Of a stretch of 64,000 bases of DNA, positions 7,520 to 14,846 are shown piece by piece. Position numbers and translations under genes: made by a program. How positions within the stretch are numbered: position 1 is the stretch's first letter; each line of letters starts with the position of its first letter. The notes under the pieces are model-generated. The model saw nothing but the letters and a program-made list of their open reading frames with translations, searched no databases and was not told the DNA's origin. This DNA is from JACZYA01 sp965247455 (GTDB lineage Bacteria; Acidobacteriota; Terriglobia; Acidiferrales; 2-02-FULL-67-57): positions 62,001-126,000 of the forward strand of contig CBDFHE010000014.1 in assembly GCA_965247455.1 (NCBI GenBank), written 5' to 3'.

Positions 7520-9595
7520 ATGCTGGATCAACTTAGGTCCGTCCTCTTGGCGTTTTGCCAATCACAAGCACAAGACAGCTTCTCCATTTTCAACGCTTCC
7601 GGGCAATTTGACGATCAGCGCAGCGACAAGGAAGGTCTCGCTCGAGCGTTGAACGCTGCGTTCCTCATCACTCTGTGTGGCGAACAGCACAGTCTGTTCC
7701 GGCAGGCGAGTGATTTTCTCACGCGTAGGACAAATTCACCCGACTGGGGAGAGATAGCCAAGTTTTACCTAAACGGCGTTGAGCTGGTTTGCCAGGAGAT
7801 CGAAACGGCTTGCAAGAACAACCCAGATTTTGCTAATCGCCTGGGAAGCCTCTCCCAGTGGCTTGCAAACAGAGAAAGCCCGCGCCCTGCCGAGCAAGCA
7901 GCAGAAAAGTTGTGGTCGGTCTTTTTCCCGGAAGCCACCGGAATTCGGGGACATGAAAAGACGCGCGTGGAGGCCTTACGTAGAAAACGCACCGTTACCA
8001 TCACGGAACTCAACCCCACTCCAATCACCAATCCGGCCAAACAGTTGTTGTTCACGTCGAATGTCCTGCTCACCCTGCCTTCACCAAAGGCATTCCCACA
8101 TGAATTGGGCATCAGTGTCGATCTGAAAGAAAAGCTGCGCCGCGTAGCAGAAGAACCACAAGCGTTCTGGTATGACCACCCCATCCAGATGGGCGTAGAA
8201 GCTCACAAAAACGAGGTACTCTACGGCCTGCGGGCGTTGCAGACCGCTTTTGACTTCGAACGGCAACGTGGCACTGTCTCAGCCGGCACAAGGCTTACCT
8301 GCGTGCTGTCGGTTTCAGTTACCCATCGGGGCTTGCACGGAATTGCACGAAAGTATCTTGAGGAGGAATTGGCGCGCGCGGGCGGTCTAAAAGATATTGA
8401 TGTTTACGTATTTACCGAAGCGGGTACCCAACGCCTGGTTGACGAAGTTCTCGCTCCGGCTGCTGACCGCTATCTGGGGCGCACCGACGCAACAGAAGCC
8501 TTGGGCGTGTTCGGTGTCGATGGAAAATATGGCAGGCACTACAGTTTTCTCAAAGCAGTGGCAGCCTTCTGGAACGTTCTCATCCAACCCGAGGTCTGTG
8601 CCACGTTCAAGATCGACCTCGACCAAGTTTTCCCGCAAGAAGAGCTGGTCGAACAAACCGGTGCTTCCGCTTTTGAACATTTCAGAACGCCGCTTTGGGG
8701 TGCACGCGGCGCAGACTCCAACGGACAACCGGTGGAATTGGGTATGATCGCCGGTGCGCTGGTCAACGCTCAGGACATCGGCAAGTCTCTATTTACACCC
8801 GATGTCCCCTTTCCACGAAACGCGGCTTCTCCGGATGAATACGTTTTCTTCAGCCTGTTGCCACAGGCCCTCTCGACTGAGGCGGAAATGCTGACTCGCT
8901 ACACGACCGGAAAACTGGACGGAACCAAAGCGTGCATCCAGCGCATTCACGTGACCGGCGGCACCACGGGCATTCTGGTCGAACACCTCCGCCGTTTCCG
9001 CCCTTTCACCCCCTCCTTCATTGGCCGAGCAGAGGATCAGGCCTATGTCTTGTCAGTGTTTGCAAATCCCGGTTCGAGGCTCGCCTATGTTCACAAGGCT
9101 GGACTCATCATGCGCCACGACAAAGAAGCATTTGCCCAGGAGTCAATCCAGCGGGCCTACGTGGGAAAACTGATTGGTGACTACCTCCGCATCCTTTACT
9201 TTTCGGCCTATGCTGCGGTACTTGCCGACGATGTCGGAAAAGTGAAAGATACTCTTGATCCGTTCACTGGAGGTTTCATATCCAGGATTCCCACCACGGT
9301 TGTTTATCTGTGGTTTGCCCTCAAGGCCGCCGCGCTCTTTGCTGAAGACCATCCCGAGCGGGGGCTTGAGTTCATCATCACTGGTGGACCGCGTATTGCC
9401 GGCGCTTTGGGTTTCGTGGCCGGAAAGAACAGCATGCTTAAGCAACAGTACGAAAAAGAAAGGATCGGTTGGGGCGTGTACTACGACGCACTGGCGGCCG
9501 TAGAGAAGGCTTTAGAAAAGCGCGAGGACTTTGCCTTGGCGTTGCGCAAGAAAGCCGAACAAAACATCGAGCGATGCAGACTTCGCCTGGGCTAA
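7520..9595 (+). CDS. Large uncharacterised protein, possible GT-A-type glycosyltransferase
   Basis: 691 residues, soluble, no signal peptide. I do not recognise a named family. Several spaced features resemble GT-A nucleotide-sugar enzymes: FKIDLDQVF near residue 364 fits a metal-binding DxD on a strand end, SFIGRAEDQAY near residue 500 resembles the acceptor-side ED motif, and YVHKAGLIMRHDK near residue 522 resembles the following His-containing metal/sugar segment. Residues 1-150 form a separate helical region. The section GVFGVDGKYGRHYSFLKAV (about residue 334) looks like the substrate pocket of nucleotide-sugar binders. This is motif-level inference only. It is monocistronic, with dispersed repeats on both sides. 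Confidence 0.6.
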   Translation: MLDQLRSVLLAFCQSQAQDSFSIFNASGQFDDQRSDKEGLARALNAAFLITLCGEQHSLFRQASDFLTRRTNSPDWGEIAKFYLNGVELVCQEIETACKNNPDFANRLGSLSQWLANRESPRPAEQAAEKLWSVFFPEATGIRGHEKTRVEALRRKRTVTITELNPTPITNPAKQLLFTSNVLLTLPSPKAFPHELGISVDLKEKLRRVAEEPQAFWYDHPIQMGVEAHKNEVLYGLRALQTAFDFERQRGTVSAGTRLTCVLSVSVTHRGLHGIARKYLEEELARAGGLKDIDVYVFTEAGTQRLVDEVLAPAADRYLGRTDATEALGVFGVDGKYGRHYSFLKAVAAFWNVLIQPEVCATFKIDLDQVFPQEELVEQTGASAFEHFRTPLWGARGADSNGQPVELGMIAGALVNAQDIGKSLFTPDVPFPRNAASPDEYVFFSLLPQALSTEAEMLTRYTTGKLDGTKACIQRIHVTGGTTGILVEHLRRFRPFTPSFIGRAEDQAYVLSVFANPGSRLAYVHKAGLIMRHDKEAFAQESIQRAYVGKLIGDYLRILYFSAYAAVLADDVGKVKDTLDPFTGGFISRIPTTVVYLWFALKAAALFAEDHPERGLEFIITGGPRIAGALGFVAGKNSMLKQQYEKERIGWGVYYDALAAVEKALEKREDFALALRKKAEQNIERCRLRLG

Positions 9596-9656
9596 GTAGG
9601 GTCGAGCAATGCGGAAACAAGAAAGAGGGTGCAGGCCTTGATCGAAAGTTGCGCAA

Positions 9657-9684
9657 AGCCCCACCGGCAGGCAAGTCAACGCAA
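9657..9684 (+). repeat. Dispersed intergenic repeat, GGCAAGTCAACGCG type
   Basis: CCCCACCGGCAGGCAAGTCAACGCAAG, between the 7520 gene and the aminotransferase remnant. The CCTAG half is missing. Confidence 0.6.
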
Positions 9685-9689
9685 GTGCC

Positions 9690-9857
9690 TCACTGGTTTT
9701 CGACCAGGAGTTCATCCATCCGTGAAAGGGCCTGCTGCAAATGGTTGGGATCGCCGCCAAAGCCGAGGCGCAGGTAGGAGGGCATGCCGAAATGCTCGCC
9801 GGGCACCAACAAGATACCTTTCCGTACCCGCAGCCGCTCGGCCAACTCCGCGGTCTT
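9690..9857 (-). pseudogene. C-terminal fragment of a PLP aminotransferase
   Basis: On the minus strand the frame reads KTAELAERLRVRKGILLV, then PGEHFGMPSYLRLGFGGDP and ends MDELLVENQ-stop. This matches the end of class I/II aminotransferases, where the arginine of YLRLGFGG binds the substrate carboxylate. Immediately upstream the frame meets TAG and nothing recognisable continues before IS copy 3, so only ~55 residues survive. The N-terminal part, including the PLP lysine, is absent. Confidence 0.65.
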
Positions 9858-9935
9858 CTAGCCTCCGCCGCAGCGTATCCAGGCGATGCACCAGTTGCGG
9901 GTGGGACGTGGTTAAGCAGGTGGCGACCCACCTAA

Positions 9936-11605
9936 CCCGGATTTCCGATTTGGCTGTGGTACCGTATCGCCAGGACCAGTCGCTGCGCCTTGAGTTTTGG
10001 GGCTCCGACGTAAGGAACCACACTACGGAGGGTGACACCCGGTGGGTGAATTACAACACGAGCCATTCCAGTTCGCGTTCAACGGCTTCTTGAAAGTCGC
10101 GTTCCAGGGATCGCGCGTCACTTCTGACGCTGGCCTCATTCTGGTGCGCGAGTTGGATGAACGTCTGGGGCTGGAGACACTCATCGCCGAGCACCTGAGC
10201 GATTCCCGACAGGGGATGAACACCCAGTTCAGCGTGGTGGATCTCCTGCGGCAGTCGGTCTACAGTCGCCTCGCGGGCTACGAAGATCTCAACGACGCGG
10301 GGCGCGTGTCGGCAGACCCAACATTTCGTCTCATCGGGTCGCCAAAGCGCTGGGACCGGGGTGCGGCGCTGACATCGACGCTGCATTGGTTCGAGACAGA
10401 GCTGCTGACCCACGAGGAGAATCTCGTCGGGTTGAGGGCCGTGAACCGGGAGGTGCTTGCACAGGCCGAGATGGCGACGCGCGCCGACCGGATCGTGCTC
10501 GACATGGATTCGAGCGAGAGCCCGGTGCATGGGGCGCAGGAAGGGAGCGCCTATAACGGGCACTTCGAGTCCGTCTGCTACCACCCGCTGTTTCTGTTCA
10601 CCGAGCATGGGGACTGCCTCGCCGCCACGCTGCGGCCAGGCAACGTGCATAGCGCCGACGACTGGGACGACCTGCTCGTACCGGAGATTGACCGGCAGCA
10701 GGTGGAGGGCAAGCGCGTAGCGTTCCGCGCAGACGCCGCGTTCGCGAAGCCCGAGATCTACGACGCGCTCGAGCAGCGCGACGTGGACTATGCCATTCGC
10801 ATGCCGGCGAACAAGAGCTTGGAGCTGGAAATCGAAGACATCCTCTTTCGTCCGCCGGGACGGCCGAGCTGCAAGCCCTTGGTGCGCTACCAGAGTTTCC
10901 GCTATCAGGCCAAGAGCTGGACCACGCCCAGACGGATCGTCGCCAAGGTGGAGCACCACCAAGGTGAGCTGTTCCCTCGCGTCGGCTTCATCGTGACCAA
11001 CATGGCCCTCCCGAGCCGCTCGGTCGTGCGGTTTTACAACAAGCGCGGTACGGCGGAGCAATGGATCAAGGAAGGCAAGCAGGCCACCCACTGGACGCGG
11101 CTGTCGTGCCATCGTTTCCGGGCGAACGAGGTGCGCCTGCAACTGAGCGTCCTGGCCTACAATCTGGGCAACTTGTGGCGCAGACTGGTCCTTCCGCTGC
11201 GGGTCAAGCGCTGGTCGCTCACGAGTCTCCAGCAGCGACTGGTGAAAACTGGGGGCCGGCTGGTGAAGCATGCGCGGTACTACTGGCTTCTGCTGGCGGA
11301 AGGGCATCTCACGCGGCGGCTGTTCGGCGACATGCTGCGGAGGATCTGGGCGCTACCCGTGCCGGCAGGCTGACGCGCGGCCTGAAGTGCAACGAAGCCC
11401 GCCCGGCGATGACACGGGGCACACGTGTGGAGCGGTGTCTGAGAAATGCCCGAAAAGCAGGGGTTCCAGTCGGTCGCACGTCGGCGCGGGCTCAGATGAA
11501 GGCCTTTGAAGCTGAACGATTGTGCGACGATCGAAGTTTTTGTGCGATCGGCGGCGATCGGGTGTATAAACGTGCCATCAGGGGCAGGCAAAACGGAAAT
11601 CCCGG
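9936..11605 (+). mobile_element. IS1380-family insertion sequence, copy 3
   Basis: Complete 1670-bp element in plus orientation. Target duplication CCTAA at 9931-9935 and 11606-11610. Confidence 0.95.
10042..11373 (+). CDS. IS1380-family DDE transposase (copy 3)
   Basis: 443 residues, majority sequence. GTG start preceded by GGAGGGTGACACCC. The element's GTGCGACGATCG / GCGATCGGCGGCGATCG repeats lie between the stop and the downstream end and may be binding sites for the transposase. Confidence 0.95.
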   Translation: MGELQHEPFQFAFNGFLKVAFQGSRVTSDAGLILVRELDERLGLETLIAEHLSDSRQGMNTQFSVVDLLRQSVYSRLAGYEDLNDAGRVSADPTFRLIGSPKRWDRGAALTSTLHWFETELLTHEENLVGLRAVNREVLAQAEMATRADRIVLDMDSSESPVHGAQEGSAYNGHFESVCYHPLFLFTEHGDCLAATLRPGNVHSADDWDDLLVPEIDRQQVEGKRVAFRADAAFAKPEIYDALEQRDVDYAIRMPANKSLELEIEDILFRPPGRPSCKPLVRYQSFRYQAKSWTTPRRIVAKVEHHQGELFPRVGFIVTNMALPSRSVVRFYNKRGTAEQWIKEGKQATHWTRLSCHRFRANEVRLQLSVLAYNLGNLWRRLVLPLRVKRWSLTSLQQRLVKTGGRLVKHARYYWLLLAEGHLTRRLFGDMLRRIWALPVPAG

Positions 11606-11699
11606 CCTAAATCCCGAATCAGGGGATAGTTTTTCTGCAGGATGAAGCGTGTGCGCTGGCGGAGGCCCCGGTGGGCGGACGGGGAGAGCAGTGTACTAA

Positions 11700-12053
11700 T
11701 TAGACTGTGCCGAGTCGGATGCGTACGCGTCGGTCAATTTCTTTGCGCTCTTCCCGAGACAACTCAGTGTGAGAATCGAGAACTTTTTGCCATTCTCCTG
11801 CGGTTCGATGGCTTTCTAAGCACTCGTTCACAATTCCCAATAACAGCGCGTCTCTCGCTGTTCTGGCTGCCGCCTTGGCCGCTTTAGACGAGACCGCGGC
11901 CCCCCGAGCCTGACGCCAAGCGAAGACCGCAGAAACGACAGCGGCGAGGGCAGCGAAACCTGCAATCCAAGTAGCTATCATCGTGGCCAAGTTTTCCCAC
12001 GTTGAATGTGGGGAACTAAGATAGCCCAAAAACACTTGTTTCTGGGACACCAA
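11700..12053 (-). CDS. Hypothetical small membrane protein
   Basis: 117 residues. One N-terminal membrane segment (MIATWIAGFAALAAVVSAVF, about residues 25-45), followed by an alanine/lysine-rich helix and a charged tail (HTELSREERKEIDRRVR). This topology, an N-terminal anchor plus a cytoplasmic helix, is common in orphan genes of mobile regions. A start at 11981, directly before the membrane segment, is equally possible. A hairpin CCCAC-ATTCAA-CGTGGG lies just ahead of that internal start. Function unknown. Confidence 0.45.
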   Translation of the reverse strand: MVSQKQVFLGYLSSPHSTWENLATMIATWIAGFAALAAVVSAVFAWRQARGAAVSSKAAKAAARTARDALLLGIVNECLESHRTAGEWQKVLDSHTELSREERKEIDRRVRIRLGTV

Positions 12054-12177
12054 GGAGTGCCGGTCAACCGGGCCGCAGAATCAGCCATTTACAGAAGCCG
12101 TCACGAAAGGGTTTTTGGGACGGCCCGGATGAGTCGCCTATTGTGAGAATCGACCTCGCGCGCGTCTGAAACCTGCG

Positions 12178-12468
12178 TCAATCAGCAGTCGATTTCAACC
12201 TGTACGCTCGGCCCAGGAACTTCCGGTCTAGCCCTATGCGCTCAAGGAACCATAACGCCTGTTCCCCCGTAGCCATCTTCGCAAGCTGGATGTAGCGGTG
12301 TGGCCCAGGTTCTTGTCTCCCCTGTTCCCATTCAGCCACGGTCTTCTTGGTGATGCCAGGCTTCGACGATAACCCGGTCTGGCTTAGGCCAACGCTACGA
12401 CGAAACGCTTTGAGTTGCTGAGACCAACTAGGCAGTTTTCGAGTCATTCGTCCTCGTTGCTTCGCCAT
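12178..12468 (-). CDS. XRE-family helix-turn-helix regulator
   Basis: 96 residues. A lambda-repressor-like HTH spans about residues 17-68: LKAFRRSVGLSQTGLSSKPG, then ITKKTVAEWEQGRQEP with the recognition helix TKKTVAEWEQG, and HRYIQLAKMATG. The C-terminal 25 residues are basic. It may act as a repressor or as an antitoxin, but no toxin partner is adjacent. It is divergent from the exported-protein locus at 12638, whose upstream element (12502-12546) lies in the shared intergenic space. Confidence 0.7.
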   Translation of the reverse strand: MAKQRGRMTRKLPSWSQQLKAFRRSVGLSQTGLSSKPGITKKTVAEWEQGRQEPGPHRYIQLAKMATGEQALWFLERIGLDRKFLGRAYRLKSTAD

Positions 12469-12501
12469 TCCTCACGACTACCGCATTCTCTCCGGTAGGG
12501 T

Positions 12502-12546
12502 CAAGTGTAGGGTTCCCGAGACTTTTCGGGTTAGTACTTTCGTACT
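12502..12546 (+). promoter_or_regulatory. 45-bp element with two dyads, shared with 42704-42747
   Basis: CAAGTGTAGGGTTCCCGAGAC is identical at both sites; after a variable TTTTCGGG/GTTCCGAG both have GTACTTTCGTAC. CCCGA-GACTT-TCGGG and GTAC-TTTC-GTAC can each form a hairpin or a protein-binding dyad. The element ends 91 bp before the ATG at 12638 and 82 bp before the ATG at 42830; both genes encode exported proteins. Confidence 0.55.
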
Positions 12547-12637
12547 CCCTCGATGGGAGCATTAACCTATTGAGTCCCGACGCTGTCCCGCTTAGTTTTG
12601 CCGCACTGCGTGAAGTTTTTGGAGGAGGCGAAAGCGA

Positions 12638-13357
12638 ATGGAAAACGTACGGAAGCAGCAGCACAAACTCTCTCAATTTACTCTTTGTCTAATTGTCCTC
12701 GCGCTGGTCGTGGTTCTAGCGCCCTCCGCGCTCGCACAGACCAGCGGCACGGTGGCCATCAGCGGCATCGTCAACCCCGCGATCCGGGTGACCAGTGGAG
12801 GCTCAGCCACGCTGACTGGAAGCCTGGGCGGCGGCATCACGACCCAAAGCCCGTCCAACGGTGCGCTGGCTACGGTGGTGGATTTCGGTGACGTAGGCCC
12901 CGGCAACACCAACACCCGGGTTTGCTTCATCCAGCCGCTGTTTTTGCGCGCCAACGCTCCCAGCACCGTCAGCGCCGCCTTGACCGCTTCGGCCTTTGTC
13001 GGAGGCGCCGGCGACTTGGCCGCCACCGATATCGGCATCGGTTTTCAAAACCTGGTTGCGAGCGGGGGTAACGCCGATATTTCCACCACCACCGTCACCG
13101 GAATCTTCAACGCCGACCCGTGTGCCGCTGCCCTAGACGGAGACGGGATTCCGACCTTTTCGGCGACGCTGAACGACCTGGCCCTGGCGGTGCCGGGAAC
13201 TGCGGTGATTGCGAGCACCGGCCCCATCTCCCTGCGCGGGAGCTTCAATTCGCCCAACAACCGCGCCGATTTGGACTTGGCGCTGTCGATCGTGCCCCAG
13301 GCCTTCACGGTCGGCACGTTTTCGGCCACGGTCACCCTGACGATGACCAGCCCGTAA
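12638..13357 (+). CDS. Exported pilin/coat-like subunit 1 of a chaperone-usher-like locus
   Basis: 239 residues. Signal peptide with hydrophobic core LCLIVLALVVVLAPS and cleavage after ALAQ near residue 34. The mature part is Gly/Thr/Ser/Ala-rich beta sequence with two cysteines (RVCFIQ and DPCAA) placed to form one disulfide. It ends with FTVGTFSATVTLTMTSP, like the last strand of surface subunits assembled by donor-strand exchange. A GGAGGAGGCG ribosome site precedes the ATG. It is the first gene of the 12638-17386 operon. A paralogue follows directly. Exact family unknown; spore-coat-U or DUF4402-type subunits are the nearest functional analogy. Confidence 0.65.
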   Translation: MENVRKQQHKLSQFTLCLIVLALVVVLAPSALAQTSGTVAISGIVNPAIRVTSGGSATLTGSLGGGITTQSPSNGALATVVDFGDVGPGNTNTRVCFIQPLFLRANAPSTVSAALTASAFVGGAGDLAATDIGIGFQNLVASGGNADISTTTVTGIFNADPCAAALDGDGIPTFSATLNDLALAVPGTAVIASTGPISLRGSFNSPNNRADLDLALSIVPQAFTVGTFSATVTLTMTSP

Positions 13358-13374
13358 GGGACAAGTAGGGGGGC

Positions 13375-14019
13375 ATGCGAATCTTCGGTGCAGGTCTGGC
13401 GATTCTGCTCTGCGCTCCGCTGGGCGGGGCGCAGCCTCTCCTGTTGCGCATCTCCAGCGGCGGAAGCACCACCCTGGCAGGCAGCCTGGGCGGAGCCGTG
13501 CTTGTCCAGAGCCCGTCTGACACCGTTCTGCAAACGGTGATCCACTTCGGCGACGTTGGCCCCAACAACAACAACTCTTACGTCTGTCTGACCCAGCCGC
13601 TCTTCCTGCGCGCGCGCGTTCCCAGTTCGCTGCGTGCCGCGCTCACCATCAATTCGTTTGGCGCCGGCCCGGGGGACCTACAGACCACCGACATCGGCAT
13701 CGGTTTTCAAAACCTGGTTGCGAGCGGGGGCAACGCCGACATTTCCACCACCACCGTAGCCGCCGGCTTTGACGCCGACCCGTGTGCCGCTCCCAAAGAC
13801 AGCGACGGGGTTCCTACCTTTTCAGCCACGCTGAGTGATCTGGCGGCGGGCGCGCCGGGAACCACGATGATTCAAAGCGCCGGCCCTATTTCTCCGCAGG
13901 GAGGCCGCCGCAGCCAGCAGAACCGGGCGGAACTCACCCTGCGGCTGGCGATCGCGCCCCAGGCATTCACGGCGGGAAACTTTTCCGCCACCCTGACCCT
14001 GACACTGTCGAGTCCCTAG
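13375..14019 (+). CDS. Exported pilin/coat-like subunit 2, paralogue of the preceding gene
   Basis: 214 residues. Signal peptide MRIFGAGLAILLCAPLGGAQ. The mature sequence aligns with subunit 1 from end to end: the two cysteines (SYVCLTQ, ADPCAA), the LAGSLGGAV and FGDVGPNNNN blocks and the terminal FTAGNFSATLTLTLSSP. It lacks the ~20 residues that start the mature part of subunit 1. A ~70-bp stretch (13690-13757) is nearly identical in DNA to 13028-13095 while the flanks have diverged. It lies 17 bp after subunit 1, so co-transcribed. Confidence 0.65.
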   Translation: MRIFGAGLAILLCAPLGGAQPLLLRISSGGSTTLAGSLGGAVLVQSPSDTVLQTVIHFGDVGPNNNNSYVCLTQPLFLRARVPSSLRAALTINSFGAGPGDLQTTDIGIGFQNLVASGGNADISTTTVAAGFDADPCAAPKDSDGVPTFSATLSDLAAGAPGTTMIQSAGPISPQGGRRSQQNRAELTLRLAIAPQAFTAGNFSATLTLTLSSP

Positions 14020-14030
14020 GATGTAGAGAC

Positions 14031-14846
14031 GTGCTTCTTCGGATTCAGTGCGCTGGATTGCTGGTTCTGCTGGCCGCTCAGGCCGGTTGGGCCCAAGGCT
14101 GGCTGGTCACGCCCGCCCGGCAGGAGCTACTGGTGCGGCCGGGCGAGACCCGAACCTACGTGGTGCGGCTGAAACGCGAAGCCCTACAGGGCTCGTCGCC
14201 GGAGCCGGTTCGCTTTACCGCCGCGCCGGGCGACTGGGACATCAACCGGGCCGGGGACGTGCAGCTGGCGCCAGCGCAGTCCTTGCCGCAATCGGCCTGC
14301 GGGTGGATGACTTATAGCCCCGCCGGGTTTTCCCTACGCCCCGGGGGGAGGCGCCAGGTGCGGGTCAGCATTTCGGTGCCGCCGGAAACGCCGCCGGGGG
14401 TGTACCGTGCCGGTCTGTTTTTCGAAGAGCACTCGGTGCTCCCGCCGCGCTCCGACCAGGCCAGTCGGCTGGCGATTCGCTACCGCATGAGCAGCTTGAT
14501 TTATGTGATGGTCCCGCCGCTCGAAAAGAAAGTGGAGGTGCGCGAAGTGGAAGTGACGGGCCTAGTCGCGGGAGGACTGGCACTGCGGGCGGTGCTCGAC
14601 AATCTTGGGATTGCGCACCTGCGGCCGCAGCACTGGGTTGAGGTTCGCGACGCCGCGGGCCAACTGCTGCTGCGGACCGATCCCACGCCCACCATGGTTT
14701 TGTTGCCCGGACGGGAGCTGGAGGTGCGGCTTCGGGTTCCGCAAGAGTTGCCCGGCCCGGGTCCCTTTCAGGTCCGCTATATGGTGGACGCCGGACGCGA
14801 CCTCCCCTTGCAAGTGACTCGCCTGAACTTGGTCGGAAGCGAATGA
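14031..14846 (+). CDS. Periplasmic Ig-fold chaperone-like protein
   Basis: 271 residues, GTG start 11 bp after subunit 2. Signal peptide MLLRIQCAGLLVLLAAQAGWAQ. The mature part begins WLVTPARQELLVRPGETRTYVVRL, the pattern of an N-terminal Ig-like domain in pilus chaperones, with a second beta domain after residue ~160 (EVREVEVTGLVAGGLALRAV ...). The segment VSISVPPETPPGVYRAGLFFEE resembles the F-G strand region that donates a strand to subunits. It would escort the two exported subunits to the outer-membrane protein encoded next. It overlaps the next ATG by 4 bp. Assignment is by architecture and context. Confidence 0.6.
   Translation: MLLRIQCAGLLVLLAAQAGWAQGWLVTPARQELLVRPGETRTYVVRLKREALQGSSPEPVRFTAAPGDWDINRAGDVQLAPAQSLPQSACGWMTYSPAGFSLRPGGRRQVRVSISVPPETPPGVYRAGLFFEEHSVLPPRSDQASRLAIRYRMSSLIYVMVPPLEKKVEVREVEVTGLVAGGLALRAVLDNLGIAHLRPQHWVEVRDAAGQLLLRTDPTPTMVLLPGRELEVRLRVPQELPGPGPFQVRYMVDAGRDLPLQVTRLNLVGSE

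Noticed and set aside
9712..10038. 108-residue minus-strand frame with HRLDTLRRRLEDRG
   Set aside because: Part of it is IS end sequence and it overlaps the clear aminotransferase tail in another frame; it might be debris but is not a supportable gene.
11061..11645. 180-270-residue frames starting MDQGRQ inside IS copies and running into flanking DNA
   Set aside because: They are a shifted frame within the transposase gene; their different ends simply reflect different insertion sites.
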